Source: Harmothoe impar
Taxonomy: Eukaryota > Annelida > Polychaeta > Phyllodocida > Polynoidae
Length of the DNA stretch: 64,000 nucleotides
NCBI GenBank assembly: GCA_947462335.1
Contig: OX381717.1
Location: 49,147,523 to 49,211,522, forward strand
Reading direction: 5' to 3'
Shown here: positions 1-11,276 of the stretch, piece after piece
Numbering within the stretch: position 1 is the stretch's first letter
How the letters are laid out: each line of letters begins with the position of its first letter
Made by a program: the position numbers and the translations under genes
Notes under the pieces: generated by a model
Told to the model about the DNA's origin: nothing
Databases searched by the model: none
Seen by the model: only the letters and a program-made list of their open reading frames with translations

Positions 1-1127
1 CCATGGACAATACGGACTAAAACTAAATGTAGGGTTGCCCAAGTAAAACACAGTCCCATGGGCCCAATTAAGCAATATTGGCTGAGGAGAGGTCGAAGTG
101 CAGCTTTAGGCTGGCCCCACCTCTGTTCCCTAGCATCATCACTGGTACCTTAGCTTCTTGGTGCAAAACGTTTGGGCACGCTGGGTACTGTAATATCATA
201 AAGGTGGCTCCGTACCTTGAAAGGATCCCCTCCAACATATGTGGGTATAGGTGATGCAGTGCAGTCACGGCTCCTCAGATACCAGCGATGTCGTTCGGAC
301 GCATACAAGGAGGAGGTGGGGCCAGCTTGGTGCAGCTCTGACAGTGGTATGCAGCTCAGAGATGGAGCTGTATTTTTCAAAACATGCTGACATGTGATTT
401 TTCCCTTAGAAATCACCATTTATTGCGCGTTCTTGTAGTCTGTGCTATAGTGAACTAAATCTAGGCTCAAGCTGGACACTTCGAATCAGGGCAAAAACTA
501 GAGGAAATTGAAAAAGCCTCCGAAACATCTGGGAAAAAGCATAGCCGTACTCAAATAAGGCGGCCTGGTGACAGAGAACATAATTATGCACGTAGTAGAG
601 TATAATAAGATGGTGGTGGCGCTGTCGCAGTAGCAGAAAACGCCGTATGAAATCTTAGCGCCATCACTGGAGGCCGCCTATCAGCCACTGTGCGACTGTG
701 TGCACTGGCCCATGACCCCTGGAAACTTAGTCCAGCTACCCTGCCCCATTCCACCCATGTAGCATCTTCTAGTCATATCATGCATATCCTGTATTGTCAC
801 ATTTAAGATTCCAGATCTCTTTGTCAAGACTAAAATAGTAAATAACTATGGTAATAACCTATACACAAGTCAATAGTAATTGGGGTACTCAGGGAGAGAT
901 TGTGCCTATGTTAGTTTATTGAATATTGTTTTGTATTATTGAGCCTAATAATGATGACATTCTGATATAAGCGGGATGCCATTCAATATGTTGGATGTTC
1001 AAGCAAGAACGTTTTTCTTATTAAACTTGTCTCAATGTTGTTCAAAAACCTAGCATGAACCACAGTCTTGCATAGGAACTATTTACCCAATACTTCTAAC
1101 CCTCTTCTCCTATTCTGGTATACATAA
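1..1127. other. Intergenic, no gene found
   Basis: No reading frame here resembles a known protein, and no exon has a consistent splice context. The longest open frames are under 90 codons and overlap one another on the minus strand. The sequence is of ordinary composition with no strong repeat. Weak short similarities between 80-130 and 320-345 (a GCTGGCCCCACCTC motif in both) suggest old degraded repeat material. Confidence 0.5.
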
Positions 1128-1455
1128 GGCCAAAAAAAAAAAAGGTGTGTTTCAGGCAACCCGACCCTAGATTCAAAAAAGGGCCGACCCTAGCATTTTT
1201 TTCCCAATTTTGGAGATTTTTTTTTTTTTTTGGATTTTTTTGTTAATTTTTCTCAATTTTTACAAATTCTTTCAAGAAAAACAAGCCCCCAGTGACCTCA
1301 GAGGCCTGAATAATTGATTAAATTCAGAAAATGGCTTTTTAAGAGGAATATACAATAACTTCTTGATATTCCTAGTCAATAGAGGAATTATTGAATCATT
1401 CTGGTGAGTCGCGAGTCGATTTGTCGATTCGCGACTCATTCCTGGTTCTCTCTAT

Positions 1456-1489
<34 letters not shown>

Positions 1490-1551
1490 GACCTACCTAC
1501 CCTAGAAATTCTGACCATGTTGCCTGAAACACACCTTTTTTTTTTTTGGCC
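1128..1551. mobile_element. Hairpin MITE with TAA target duplication (Harbinger-like)
   Basis: The left end at 1128 starts GGCC, a poly-A run, then GGTGTGTTTCAGGCAAC. The right end at 1520-1551 is its inverted complement. The direct TAA at 1125-1127 and 1552-1554 fits a 3-bp target duplication of the PIF/Harbinger (TWA) type. The 424-bp interior has no coding capacity, is rich in A and T tracts, and contains a small palindrome around 1407-1438 (GAGTCGCGA and TCGCGACTC arms). A related single end lies at about 46183-46248. Superfamily assignment is inferred from the duplication and end sequence only. Confidence 0.7.
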
Positions 1552-1604
1552 TAAACATTTTATATCCAAATTGTCACTTGTTCCCTTTTTTTCCGTGTTA
1601 GTAG

Positions 1605-2043
1605 TGTAGGGGCTAGGGTTATACGGGGTTGTTATATGACGAGTGCTGTTGGATGCTGTGTTGCGAGCTCAGTCCGAACCCTTCAGTCCGACGGTAGGTG
1701 GCGACACCTACCCCGGGCTTGGGGTATGGACAGAGGTCGCTATAGGCTTCCGGTCTGCGTGTGCGCACGCAGGCTGGCTGCCTATATATACCCGGCATCT
1801 GACGGTACTCGTCGGTTACTCTGAGCCACGCTGGCAGAGGAGACCCTGTGATCATATCGGCTGCTTAGCCTACTGACCCGTTCCGAACTCTATAGGGAGT
1901 TCGCACACTTAGTGACTGCTTGTCTAGGTTCTCTGAATAAACCTGATATTGCAACCTGTAACACTTGATCCGAACTGTGTCGACTTTGTTCTTTAATTGA
2001 TACTCTACCAATATCATAAAGATACAAAGTATCGTTTATTACA
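1605..2043 (+). repeat. Gypsy-1 5' LTR
   Basis: A 439-bp direct repeat beginning TGTAGGGG and ending TTTATTACA. It holds a TATA-like run (TATATATA, 1783-1790) and an AATAAA signal (1936-1941), so R probably starts about 25-30 bp past the TATA and ends after the AATAAA. A GTGCGCAC palindrome lies just upstream of the TATA. Confidence 0.95.
1783..1790 (+). promoter_or_regulatory. TATA-like box in the Gypsy-1 5' LTR
   Basis: TATATATA lies within CCTATATATACCCGG, 150 bp upstream of the AATAAA signal in the same LTR. This spacing matches a U3 promoter of an LTR retrotransposon. The 3' LTR has the same box. Confidence 0.55.
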
Positions 2044-2044
2044 C

Positions 2045-2057
2045 TGGTGCCGTGACC
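2045..2057 (+). other. Candidate tRNA primer binding site of Gypsy-1
   Basis: TGGTGCCGTGACC begins one base after the 5' LTR. It starts with TGG, the complement of a tRNA CCA 3' end, as expected for a minus-strand primer site. The matching tRNA was not identified. Confidence 0.65.
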
Positions 2058-2252
2058 AGTTCTGAGTGAAACGCAGGTTAGCCTGTGCAGTAGCACAGAT
2101 CTCGGGCTCTGGACGGAGCAGCGAGGTCTCCTGATGAGGCAGCAGCCTTGTCACCGGAGGGGCTAGATGCCAGTTATGAGGCAGATACCCACAGTAGGGC
2201 GAATGTTCCATCCGGAACAGACGCAGCACGAGGACCCAGGGGTCCTACCATA

Positions 2253-4826
2253 ATGAGCCGCTCATTAGAAGAAATGAACTTGTCCTTGTTCAACGTTGGT
2301 GGGTCAAGGTCAGCCGCGCCGACTCCGAGGAGGTTTGCCCTGTTGGAGGAGCGTCGCTTTGACGACATGAGAGAAGCCCGAGTGCAGGAACGTGTACAGA
2401 TGGCTCAAATGGAATTGTTGACCATTCAGAAGCAATCCAATGAATGGAAAAGCAGTCTGATTGCATTGGAAGGTGCAGTCACACACAGAGCTTCCAAGAT
2501 CAAGGAAAAGGACGCAAGGCTGTCTACCTTGTTGGAGGAGAATGAAAAGCTGGTACAATCCCTCAGCAGAGTCCGAGCGGAATACGATCAGAAAGAAGCG
2601 GACCTACGAGGGATCCGGTCCGAGTTTGCCGAGGCAAACACGGAGCTGAACCATATTTGCGCAGCTCGAGACGCTGTAATGCATGAAGCAGAAGGGGCCC
2701 GATCAGCCATTGTTCGGGACACAGAGGACTTACAGGAGGTCCGCCGAAGTCTAGTGACGGAGTGCGACATTCTGAAAGCAAAAAGAGCTGCTTTACAACA
2801 GTTTTTATCAGAGACGCGAGAAAGTATGCACGACAGCAGTACCTCATTCGCATCTGCGGACAATGGTAGTCCGGAAGGCCTCCATTACATGAGCTTTACA
2901 GACACTCCCAATCAGCCCATGGGACGTGGAGTAACCATTGAACCTGCCTTGTCAACCTCGACACCGGGACGACCACTCCGAGGGGGACGATCCAGGGGCA
3001 GAGGCAGGGGGGGTGATTCCTCACCGAGGGTAGGGATCAGTGGTATCCGTCCGATACCAAAGCAGGTATTTGCAGCCCCGACCTGTCTAGCCTCAGTAGG
3101 CAGGGGAAGACCAAAGTCAGAGTTGGTTCGGAGTCCACGATCACAGTTGAGAGTGGACGAGCAAGAACTAGACGCGGTACGCTTGAAAAAAGCGGCCGAA
3201 CAGGATAAGGCGGCGAAAACCGACCTGACTCCTTCAAGTTTGTTGCAATGGCGAGAATGCCAAGCAAACATATTGTTCCAGGAGCAGAAAAACTTGGAAA
3301 TAGAAAGGCGAGACGTGTATCGCAAACAGCAGGCTGCTTTAGAGCAGCAACAGAAACGAATGAAGGAAAACGCTGCTCTCGCAGAGGAGTTAGCGGAGCA
3401 GGAAGCGGCGGTTCTGAGGGCTCGAAAGGAAGGGCTCCGAGCTGCCGGAGAGGCTGCTAAAGCTAAACTGGAAAAAGCTCAGCAGGAGGAGGAGGCTGAG
3501 AAGCAGGCCAAGGAGTTGGAGAAAGAGAAGTCAGAACATCAACGATTGCTTGCTCTGGCCCAGCAGTGTCAGTATATGACTGATCAGGAGAAGAACTGGT
3601 GGTTCGGACAGGGCGTAGACCCCACTACGGACATAGTGTCGTATGGGACCTACCAGGCTTTTCTGGACAGACAGAATAGTGTGCCAACCACGGGCGCTAC
3701 TCCGGGGGCGACTCCTGGTACGAAGAGTCCGAGGAAGGCTCCCAGGAGAACAATGCTGAGTACAGAATTGCAAGAATTGTACGATACGAATCCCGCAATA
3801 GCGGGGATCGGATTGCACAATGTAGGTGCGGAAAAGGACGCGTCAGCATCCATTTCTAAATGTCTGGCGATAACCTCTAAAATTAGAGGTTCGTCCAATG
3901 CTGCTAGACGCATAGCTAGCGAGCCATTTCCCTACTGGCAGAAGAATTCTTGGGAAGATTGGTTGGGAGCCACCGTTGAGGATATAAACCTCAGCGGGTG
4001 GGACCAACAGGATGCAATCCCGTACGTTTGTAAGGGATTACGCATGGGAGATGGTCTCATGGCAGTTGAGCAGTGGAAAGAGGAATGCGGACCCCGCGGA
4101 ACTTTCAAACAGCTCGTTGAAATCGGAACCATCCTGTACGGAGATTCCGCACGGATCGATCCGATGGTCGCTTTTAAGAAGCGTGTGCAAGGCAAGAACG
4201 AAGCTCCAAGGGTTTTCGGACTTGCATTGATGAGACTCCTGAAGAAGGTACACCCTGCTTCAGGAATCCATGATGCCTTATTTTCTAAGGAATTGTTCTC
4301 TCAGTTCGTTGCCGGACTGAGAGACCCAGACATACAACAAACGGTGTATGACACGTGGAGAGCAGATACGTCACTAGATGACCTTTTTAAGGCCATCGAC
4401 ATACATGCTCTCAAAAAGTCACTGTTAGGGGACCGGATGCCTACCCGGGCCTCGGCCATTATAGAATGTTCTCCGGAACAGTCTGATGGTTCGGGCAGTG
4501 ATGAGGAGGGGGCGATAGCTTCAGCGGCCCAGTTCAAGAGGAATGGAAATTCCTCTAAACCGCCGTGGAAGAGTAAGAAGCCGGAAGGGGGTGGAAACCC
4601 CCCTCCGAAAAGGGAGTCATCAGAGCCGAAGGCTCCGGTGATGGACGCAGCGTTTTTCACAGCGCTGTTTGAAAAGATGACGACTTCCATTCAGGGGGCT
4701 ACACAGCCTAACAGAAGGAAGATCAATCGGAGGACCGCTAAGTGCTATAGGTGCTTAGAGATCGGTCACTTTGCCGCGGAGTGTACAGCTCCGAGTCCGA
4801 AAGTTCCCGGAAAGGAGGGAAACTAG
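2253..4826 (+). CDS. gag: Gypsy-1 Gag polyprotein
   Basis: Structural protein that should form the retrotransposon particle and bind its RNA. The first ATG in frame is at 2253 (open sequence extends to 2148 without an ATG), giving 857 residues, much longer than a typical Gypsy Gag. Two long charged heptad-like regions suggest coiled coils (roughly residues 55-195 and 310-450). Between them is an Arg/Gly-rich patch near residue 250. A capsid-like helical region (about 560-720) follows, then a basic, Pro-rich linker. The C-terminus has one zinc knuckle of the form C-x2-C-x4-H-x4-C (CYRCLEIGHFAAEC, bases 4743-4784). The frame ends at TAG 4824-4826 directly after a slippery heptamer, so a share of ribosomes should shift into pol. 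Family assignment rests on position and the knuckle; the coiled-coil calls are by eye. Confidence 0.88.
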   Translation: MSRSLEEMNLSLFNVGGSRSAAPTPRRFALLEERRFDDMREARVQERVQMAQMELLTIQKQSNEWKSSLIALEGAVTHRASKIKEKDARLSTLLEENEKLVQSLSRVRAEYDQKEADLRGIRSEFAEANTELNHICAARDAVMHEAEGARSAIVRDTEDLQEVRRSLVTECDILKAKRAALQQFLSETRESMHDSSTSFASADNGSPEGLHYMSFTDTPNQPMGRGVTIEPALSTSTPGRPLRGGRSRGRGRGGDSSPRVGISGIRPIPKQVFAAPTCLASVGRGRPKSELVRSPRSQLRVDEQELDAVRLKKAAEQDKAAKTDLTPSSLLQWRECQANILFQEQKNLEIERRDVYRKQQAALEQQQKRMKENAALAEELAEQEAAVLRARKEGLRAAGEAAKAKLEKAQQEEEAEKQAKELEKEKSEHQRLLALAQQCQYMTDQEKNWWFGQGVDPTTDIVSYGTYQAFLDRQNSVPTTGATPGATPGTKSPRKAPRRTMLSTELQELYDTNPAIAGIGLHNVGAEKDASASISKCLAITSKIRGSSNAARRIASEPFPYWQKNSWEDWLGATVEDINLSGWDQQDAIPYVCKGLRMGDGLMAVEQWKEECGPRGTFKQLVEIGTILYGDSARIDPMVAFKKRVQGKNEAPRVFGLALMRLLKKVHPASGIHDALFSKELFSQFVAGLRDPDIQQTVYDTWRADTSLDDLFKAIDIHALKKSLLGDRMPTRASAIIECSPEQSDGSGSDEEGAIASAAQFKRNGNSSKPPWKSKKPEGGGNPPPKRESSEPKAPVMDAAFFTALFEKMTTSIQGATQPNRRKINRRTAKCYRCLEIGHFAAECTAPSPKVPGKEGN

Positions 4827-4860
4827 AGGGGGTAGTCCGAGAAGGCGAGCGGACAACCCC
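4817..4860 (+). promoter_or_regulatory. -1 programmed frameshift signal, gag to pol
   Basis: GGGAAAC at 4817-4823 is split G GGA AAC by the gag frame, which is the classic X XXY YYZ slippery site, and the gag stop TAG follows at once. After a 5-nt spacer a hairpin can form: 4829-4833 pairs with 4856-4860, A4834 opposes A4855, and 4835-4839 pairs with 4850-4854. That gives ten pairs, eight of them or so G-C rich, with a 10-nt loop. The pol frame is exactly -1 relative to gag and is open across this point. Confidence 0.85.
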
Positions 4861-7800
4861 TGGAGATGAAGTACGCCAACATACCAGAGAGGTAGAGCCT
4901 AGTGAAATTCAGAAGACAGGAAGGGAATCAGGGGTGGCTTCGAGCTTGAGGGGCTCGGATGCCGGCCTGATTAACATTCCAGTCCATCAGTTGCCCGGCA
5001 ATGAGGCAGGGAGGCCCATTACGGATAGGAACGAGGAAGTTGCGGCTGTCACAGACACCGTGTGGGTAGGGAGTACCCAGCTTTCCCCGGATCATCCATG
5101 TTTCGACCATTTGAAGAAACATGGCCTTGATCTGGCTGCTCCGAAGGATTTCAAACGCTTCACTGTAAACCCGTCTCCGCTGGGGGGGAGGCGGTGGTAT
5201 GTGTCTGTTACTGTGGCCGGTAGGGCGGGCGAATTTTTAGTAGATACGGGAGCCAGCCACTCCTTTATCTCCTCCAAATTCTATGCTCTTATGCCGGACA
5301 GTCGTGATAACTTCAAAACGAGGGTAAACGCCTGTTCAGCCGATGGGTCAAGTATGCAGACGTATGGGCGCGCGTTCATACCGGTCCGAATTGGAGGGAA
5401 GGAGTATGTGGCTTCTCCCACAATTGCGGATATTGCAGACGACGGTATACTGGGGTTGGATTTTTCGGCGTTGTATGACGCGGTCCTGAACCCTGGTACA
5501 GGGGTACTCCGAATAGAGCACCCGTACCGTGCGGTGGAGCAATGTGTGCTCCGACAAGTATCGACAGTGGCAACGGTGGTCCAAACTGTTAAGATTCCTC
5601 CCGGACAGACGTGTGACGTGCTGGTCCGAAGCAAGGGGCTTAGGAGAGAGGAAGAAGCAGTTGTGGAACCGGATGTGGCCATGTTGGGAAGCATCGGTCT
5701 GACAGGCATGGATACCCTGGTGGGGGACGGTGCTTGGACCGTAGTGCCGGTTTCCAATCCCGGGTTGGAACCACAGTATCTTAAGAAAGATACAGTGTTG
5801 GGGAAGGTGTTCACCAGTGAGGCCATAGTGTCCGCTGGACAGGTGAGCATGAAGGGTGACCCTTCTCCGACCCCGTTGAGTGAGGGACTCGAGAAAATGA
5901 TATCCGAAACGGATCTGACAGATCGGATGGATCTCGATGCTCTAAGGAGGCTGGTAGTGAAGTATCAGGATGCATGGCAAGTGGAGGGGGAGCCGTTAGG
6001 CCGAACCGACAAAGTGTTGCATTCTATCAATACTGGAGATGCACAGCCTTTCAAAATGCCTTACCGACGTTTGCCGTTGGGTAAGAAAGCTGTTGTTGAA
6101 GAACAAGTGAAAACCATGCTGGAACAGAAGGTGATAGTGCCTAGCACTAGTCCCTGGTCCAGTCCGGTTCAGATGGTTACTAAAAAGGATGGGTCTATCC
6201 GATTTTGTATCGATTATAGGCGCCTGAATGGGGTAACCAAAAAGAATGCATATCCTCTCCCCCGAATTGATGAGACTCTGGACTCATTGGGTGGGAACCA
6301 ATGGTTCTGCACCCTTGATCTGCAGTCCGGGTATTGGCAGATCGGGATGAAGGAGGAGGATAAAGAGAAAACGGCTTTTACGAGTCACATTGGACTGTAT
6401 CAGTTTGAACTGATGCCTTTCGGGTTATGCAACGCCCCGGCCACATTTGAAGCTATGATGGAAACTCTGTTGAGTGATCTACTGTGGCGCAAGTGCTTGG
6501 TATACTTGGATGATGTCATTGTTTTCGGCAAGACGTTTGAAGAGTGTGCGTTGAACCTCGGAGAGGTGTTGGAACGAATTCGGTCCAATGGCTTGACATT
6601 AAAGCCAAAGAAGTGTGAACTTTTTCGGAAGTCCATGGTCTATTTGGGCCGGATCATCTCCACCGAGGGTGTGCAGGCTGATCCGACTAAACTGGAGACT
6701 GTGGAGACTTGGGAAGTTCCAAAAGGACCAAAGGATATCAGATCCTTTCTAGGGTTCTGTTCCTATTACAGGGACTTCATCCCCGGATTCTCTAGGGTGT
6801 CTCAGCCACTCCAACGGTTGAGCCATTGGACTCCGGGGAGGAAAAAGGAACCCTTCCCATGGGGGATGGAACAGAATGAAGCCTTCAAAGAGATTAAGGC
6901 GTTGTTCCGGACCACCCCAGTGCTGAGATACCCTACGGAGAAGGGGCATTTCATCCTTGACACTGATGCGAGCAATGAGAGCATCGGGGCCGCATTGTCC
7001 CAAATCCAGGACGGAGTAGAGGTCCCGTTGGCGTTCGCTAGTAACAGTATGAACAAGGCACAGAGAAATTATTGTACTACCAAGCGAGAGTTGCTCGCAG
7101 TGGTGGTATACACGAAGAAGTTTCGGCACTTCTTATATGGAGGGAATTTCACACTTCGCACTGATCATTCGGCCCTCAGGTGGCTCCTTAACTTTAAGGA
7201 CGCGGAGGGAATGATTGGTCGATGGTTGAATCACCTCAGCGAGTTCGGACTGGAGAACTCTCATATCCAGCACCGAGCGGGCACAAAGCATATTAATGCT
7301 GACTGCCTGAGTAGACGTCCGGTACGCCGTTGTGTGCGTCCGGAATGTGGGGATTGTGGTGCTCACAATGCTGTGGTAGCGAGTGTGCGTTTGCCTTATG
7401 ATGGGTTGTTGCAAAACCTGTTGGATTGGTCCACCGACACTATAAGGACGTACCAGATGGCCGATCCTACCATAGCACGACTGAGGGAGCTTGTCCCTAC
7501 TGGGGTCTGTCCAGTGAGACCCGAAATATCGCTGGAAAACCGTGAAATGCGACGTTTCTTGGCCCAGTTCCATGAACTGGAGGTCCGAGACTCGTTGTTG
7601 TGCAGGTGGAAGACTTGTCCAGGAAAGCGGAGGGTATTACAAATGGTAATCCCTGCTGCTATGAGGAAAGACATCCTGTACTACTGCCACGGCCATTCCA
7701 CTAGTGGGCATTTCGGCAAGAAACGCTCTTTGGAACGGCTGAGTCGGAGGTATTACTGGCCCGGAATGTCTGGCGACCTTTTGAGGTGGATCGAGACATG

Positions 7801-8238
7801 TCCGGCATGTTGTTTAGGCAAACCTGGTCCTGGATTAGGAAAATTGCCACTGCAGCAAGAACTATTCGGGGTGAGATTTGCTCGAATAGCCGTGGATATT
7901 ATCAGTGGAGTGAAACCCACTCCTAAGGGTAATACGTGTATGATGGTTGTCTCGGACTACTATACGAAATACACCCGAGTGTACCCACTAGAGGATCATA
8001 CTGCTGCTACTTGTGCGGAAGCACTAGTAAAGGGGTGGATCCTCCATCTGGGGGCTCCCTTGATGTTACATAGCGATCAAGGGAGAGAATTTGAGTCCAA
8101 GCTTTGGGCAGCTATGTGTCATCAGTTGGCTATATGCAAAACTCGGACCAATCCGTACCGACCACAGTCCGACGGGCAGGTGGAACGGTTCAATCGGACC
8201 TTGATCCAGGTTTTGAAGCCATTAGTGAACTCCCATAT
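4823..8238 (+). pseudogene. pol: Gypsy-1 Pol, first part (protease, RT, RNase H, integrase N-terminus), interrupted
   Basis: The pol frame is open from 4751; the functional start is the frameshift at 4823. Numbering from 4751, the aspartic protease motif DTGAS is at residues 165-169. Reverse transcriptase follows with the YLDD active site at about 585-588 (bases 6503-6514). RNase H has a DTDAS motif near 737. The integrase zinc-binding H-H-C-C region lies near 978-1018, and a D-then-E core includes SDQGREF near 1107. The catalytic glutamate is reached, but the coding sequence is broken at 8238 by the nested element. The frame then runs a few codons into the insert and stops at 8260. The rest of integrase resumes at 13679. 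No other stop or frameshift was seen, so the damage is this single insertion. Confidence 0.92.
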
Positions 8239-8420
8239 CCTTAGCACAACCATAGCGTAGTGATGTGGGGTGTAAAAACGGCCCTCCAAACGCCAGTGCT
8301 TTATGTCAGGGGACCCCCAGAACGTACTGATGTGGGGTGTAAAAATGGCCCTCCAAAGGCCAGTGCTTTCTGTCATGGGACCCCCAGAACGTACTCATGT
8401 GGGGAGTATAAAGGGCCCTC
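8239..8420 (+). repeat. Left terminal repeat block of the nested element
   Basis: After the CCTTAG end and a short unique stretch, 67-bp units start at 8261, 8328 and 8395, each opening TGATGTGGGG or TCATGTGGGG and closing with CCCCCAGAACGTACT. The third unit degenerates after about 45 bp. The block is the inverse of the right-hand block at 13497-13674, with the left outermost unit shortened. Confidence 0.85.
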
Positions 8421-8865
8421 CAAAAGCCAGAAATATTGATGGATGATGGCCCCAAACGCCAGTGGTTTTCACATATTTCAAGTATTTCAATGTAACATAT
8501 GAGGCCTAGATTACACGAGATTGTTACTATTCATTTTATAATATATATGTATGATAAAAGGTACTATGACTACTGCCTTCCCATACTTGATAACTTATTG
8601 CTTAATTGGTATTAATTAACCTTGAAAATCGATAATATCCTAATTTTGCAATATTTGAAAATAGATGGTGACTATAGCAATACATTTCGTGATGATATAA
8701 CAGCTCAATTAAAATTATTCTGAGTTGTCACAATGACTAAATGCTTCTAGTTGAGCATTATCTCAAGATGTCATCAATTATACCATATGATATGATAAAT
8801 TTCATGCTAATTAGCATTTGTTCCCAATACACATTAGCAGGACTTGGCACTTCTGCTTGTGGTAT
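8421..8865. other. AT-rich spacer in the nested element
   Basis: No ORF, repeat array or recognisable fragment was seen. The stretch is strongly AT-rich and lies between the left terminal block and the 64-bp array. Confidence 0.5.
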
Positions 8866-9172
8866 GCATAGGATAGCATTAAAACGTTTTAATGCGTCTT
8901 TTATACTACGACTTAGAAATAAAACGATTTAGAACGTTATGGCAGTAGGGTATCTATTGTGCTTTTATACTGCAACTTGAAAATAAAACGTTTAAGAACG
9001 TTATGGCAGTAGGGTATCTAATGTGCTTTGATACTACAACTTGGAAGTAAAACGTATCAGAACGTTATGGCAGTAGGGTACCTATTGTGCTTTGATACTA
9101 AAACTTGAAAATAAAACGTTTTAGAACGTTATGGCAGGAGGGTATCTAGTGTGCTTTTATACTACAACTATT
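8866..9172 (+). repeat. 64-bp tandem array (about 4.5 copies)
   Basis: The anchor GGCAGTAGGG or its variant occurs at 8941, 9005, 9069 and 9133, exactly 64 bp apart, with a partial copy before. Each unit contains paired AACGTT palindromes within AAAACGTTTTAGAACGTTAT-type sequence. The same motif reappears in the 117-bp array at the other side of the element. Confidence 0.9.
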
Positions 9173-9609
9173 TTTTGAAGGGTTTAAATCATTCATTGAC
9201 CAGCAAATATGTACAGTTCGATCGTATTTTCCAGCATATACATACGAAAATGCATTTCACACAGTCTAGTGAGAGATATACCAGTAACTGGAAAAGTTGT
9301 AACAGTTTTATGTCAATAAAGATAAGGAAAGCACTCAGCATAGCTGATAATTGTGTGCCTCCCCTTGAACTAGGTAAACAAAATATGATCTTAATATTAC
9401 TTGTTCTATAGAGAGCAAGGTGGACAGAACATGACAAAACAGGACGAGACAAATTATATGAGCACCAGTAGGATATGGCGACTAGGCAGGTTTACAAATT
9501 TATCACACAATGTATTTTCCTCAATAAGTCTTTAGTTAAGAGTTTTAGTTCTTGGAGCACATTCTGTACCTTTTGTGCAACCAGGTTTTAAGGTTACTAG
9601 TCCTTATAC

Positions 9610-10275
9610 AGTTCAATTTCTTTAATATAACAGGGACTTCATGGTTGATTTGAATTTAGATAATTCTTTAATGTTTCTATACTCAGGTTTTAAGCCGTTC
9701 CACGTTTGAGCAGTGACTACTTCTAGTGAGTGCTCATAGGATGATAGTACGATATGGGTGTATTTTAGCAAGGGTGCAGCTGCTGCTCGTGTCTCTCTAG
9801 GCCGTATGTCAATGTAACTTTCATTTTTTGATCTTTTGAAACCATACAATTGTATATGATATATTCTTCTATCTGAGAGTTTCGGCAGGTTGGATGTCAC
9901 ATGGATCACATTTGTGGAGGTTAGCATCAGTACTTTCAAGCAATACTCTGTACAGCGGTTCTAAACCCTTTGCAGTGATAAGAGCCCTTCATCACTTGAA
10001 TTATGGTATATGACATCAGCATAATCAAATAGTGATAGTGTGTACATTTTGTATATGCCAAGCATAATGTCAGGGGGTACAAACTGTTTCAGGTTTGCAA
10101 GAAGGTAAGACTTGAAGCTGAGCTTTTTTTTCAGTTCTTTTACATGGATCTTGAAATTCAGTTCATAATCTAGTGTGACTCCCATGTATTTGTAGGAAGG
10201 TACGAAATTCAATTTTGTGTTATTTATGGTAATGTTCAAATCTCTGAAAGGCAGTGCTTTGTATTTTATGGAGGA
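9610..10275 (-). pseudogene. LINE reverse transcriptase C-terminal fragment (CR1/Jockey-like)
   Basis: On the minus strand, two open segments (10275 down to 9961, and 9960 down to 9622) share one frame and are separated by a single TAG at 9961-9963. The first carries the thumb-region pattern typical of non-LTR retrotransposons (YMGVTLDYELNF, then KKLSFKSYLLANLK, then a SLFDYADVIYHN segment). The second ends with the usual TWNGL...FKSTMKSLLY type tail. It is a 5'-truncated copy lacking the YADD catalytic site and most of ORF2. The assignment to the CR1/Jockey group is by motif resemblance. Confidence 0.8.
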
Positions 10276-10294
10276 TGAAAAATGTCTCTGCCAT

Positions 10295-10420
10295 GGTACG
10301 CAACCATTAGGCCCCTGTCAATCAGCCCTTTGGTAATCAGGCCCGTGTCCATGAGGCCCTTAACCATTAGGACCGGAAAAACATTAGGCCCAGGTGGACA
10401 CTAGGCCCTTTTACGTCATG
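10295..10420 (+). repeat. ATTAGGCCC-type short repeats
   Basis: Variants of ATTAGGCCC or ATCAGGCCC occur at least six times with irregular 15-25 bp spacing (for example near 10307, 10335, 10354, 10364, 10383 and 10400). Another copy is at about 11338 next to the 16-bp minisatellite. Confidence 0.6.
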
Positions 10421-10690
10421 TATACGTCACATTACGTCATTTTTACAACATATTTCATTCATAAAAGTGTACATCGTTGTACTTCATTGTACATCATAGT
10501 ACATCATTTTTACGTCATTGTACATCAAATTTACGTCATCGTACATCATAAATACGTCATTGTACATTATATCTACGTCATCTGCACGTCACCAATACGT
10601 CATATTACGTCTTATTTACAACATATTCCATTCACAAAAGTGTACATCATTTTTACGTCATTGTACATCAAATTTACTTCATTGTATGTC
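10421..10690 (+). repeat. ACGTCAT/ACATCAT degenerate tandem repeat
   Basis: TACGTCAT and TACATCAT heptamer-to-octamer motifs recur every 9-15 bp over 270 bp. Several resemble half CREB/ATF sites. A segment containing TTACAACATATT-CATTCA is itself duplicated (10442-10462 and 10614-10635), showing a longer period of about 170 bp. Confidence 0.75.
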
Positions 10691-10708
10691 ACTAGGGGGC
10701 AATTGTTA

Positions 10709-10731
10709 GGGGTGAGGGTGAGGGTGAGGGG
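10709..10731 (+). other. Candidate G-quadruplex tract
   Basis: Four runs of three or more G separated by TGA form GGGGTGAGGGTGAGGGTGAGGGG in this interval. A TTAGGGTTAGG telomere-like bit follows at 10739-10749. The composition satisfies the usual G3+N1-7 rule for quadruplex formation. Confidence 0.6.
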
Positions 10732-10749
10732 TTCACTTTTAGGGTTAGG

Positions 10750-11276
10750 AAGGGTAGAGCATAGCTGTAGTTACGTTGAATACTGAGTTTGTTTGAGTTT
10801 GAATTTGTCTTTGTTTCATTTCAGAATCACGGTCTACAAATATATTGTTATCTCTTGACTGATCCACAAAGACAGGTTCAGGCTAATATCTAAGTCAGCG
10901 ACCTTTACTTTTTTAATGAACACATCTATATTTCTTTAAGGCAGGCTTGGGTATTTTATAAACATGAATACATTGTATATTAATAGCGGTAGTTTTATAT
11001 CATTGATAGAGTATAATAATAATATGCATAATGTTTGTTTGCATTTTTCAAAACGCTTGAACACAGCTTATCTAACAATAATAGTTTTTCTGCATAATAT
11101 CACGAATTTACACTTGATCTTTCGTGTACCATTTATAGTTGCATTAAACAAAACACAGCTATACAATTATACAGTTGTGATATGCAAATAACATTTCTGT
11201 TTTACCGTACACATTAAAAGTTTATACCCGAGCTAGGATGATGATAATTATGTATATAAATACTTATAATTAAGAA
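10750..11276. other. AT-rich spacer in the nested element
   Basis: No gene or array was seen. A 75-codon frame at 10964-11191 is low-complexity and has no recognisable domain. Confidence 0.5.
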
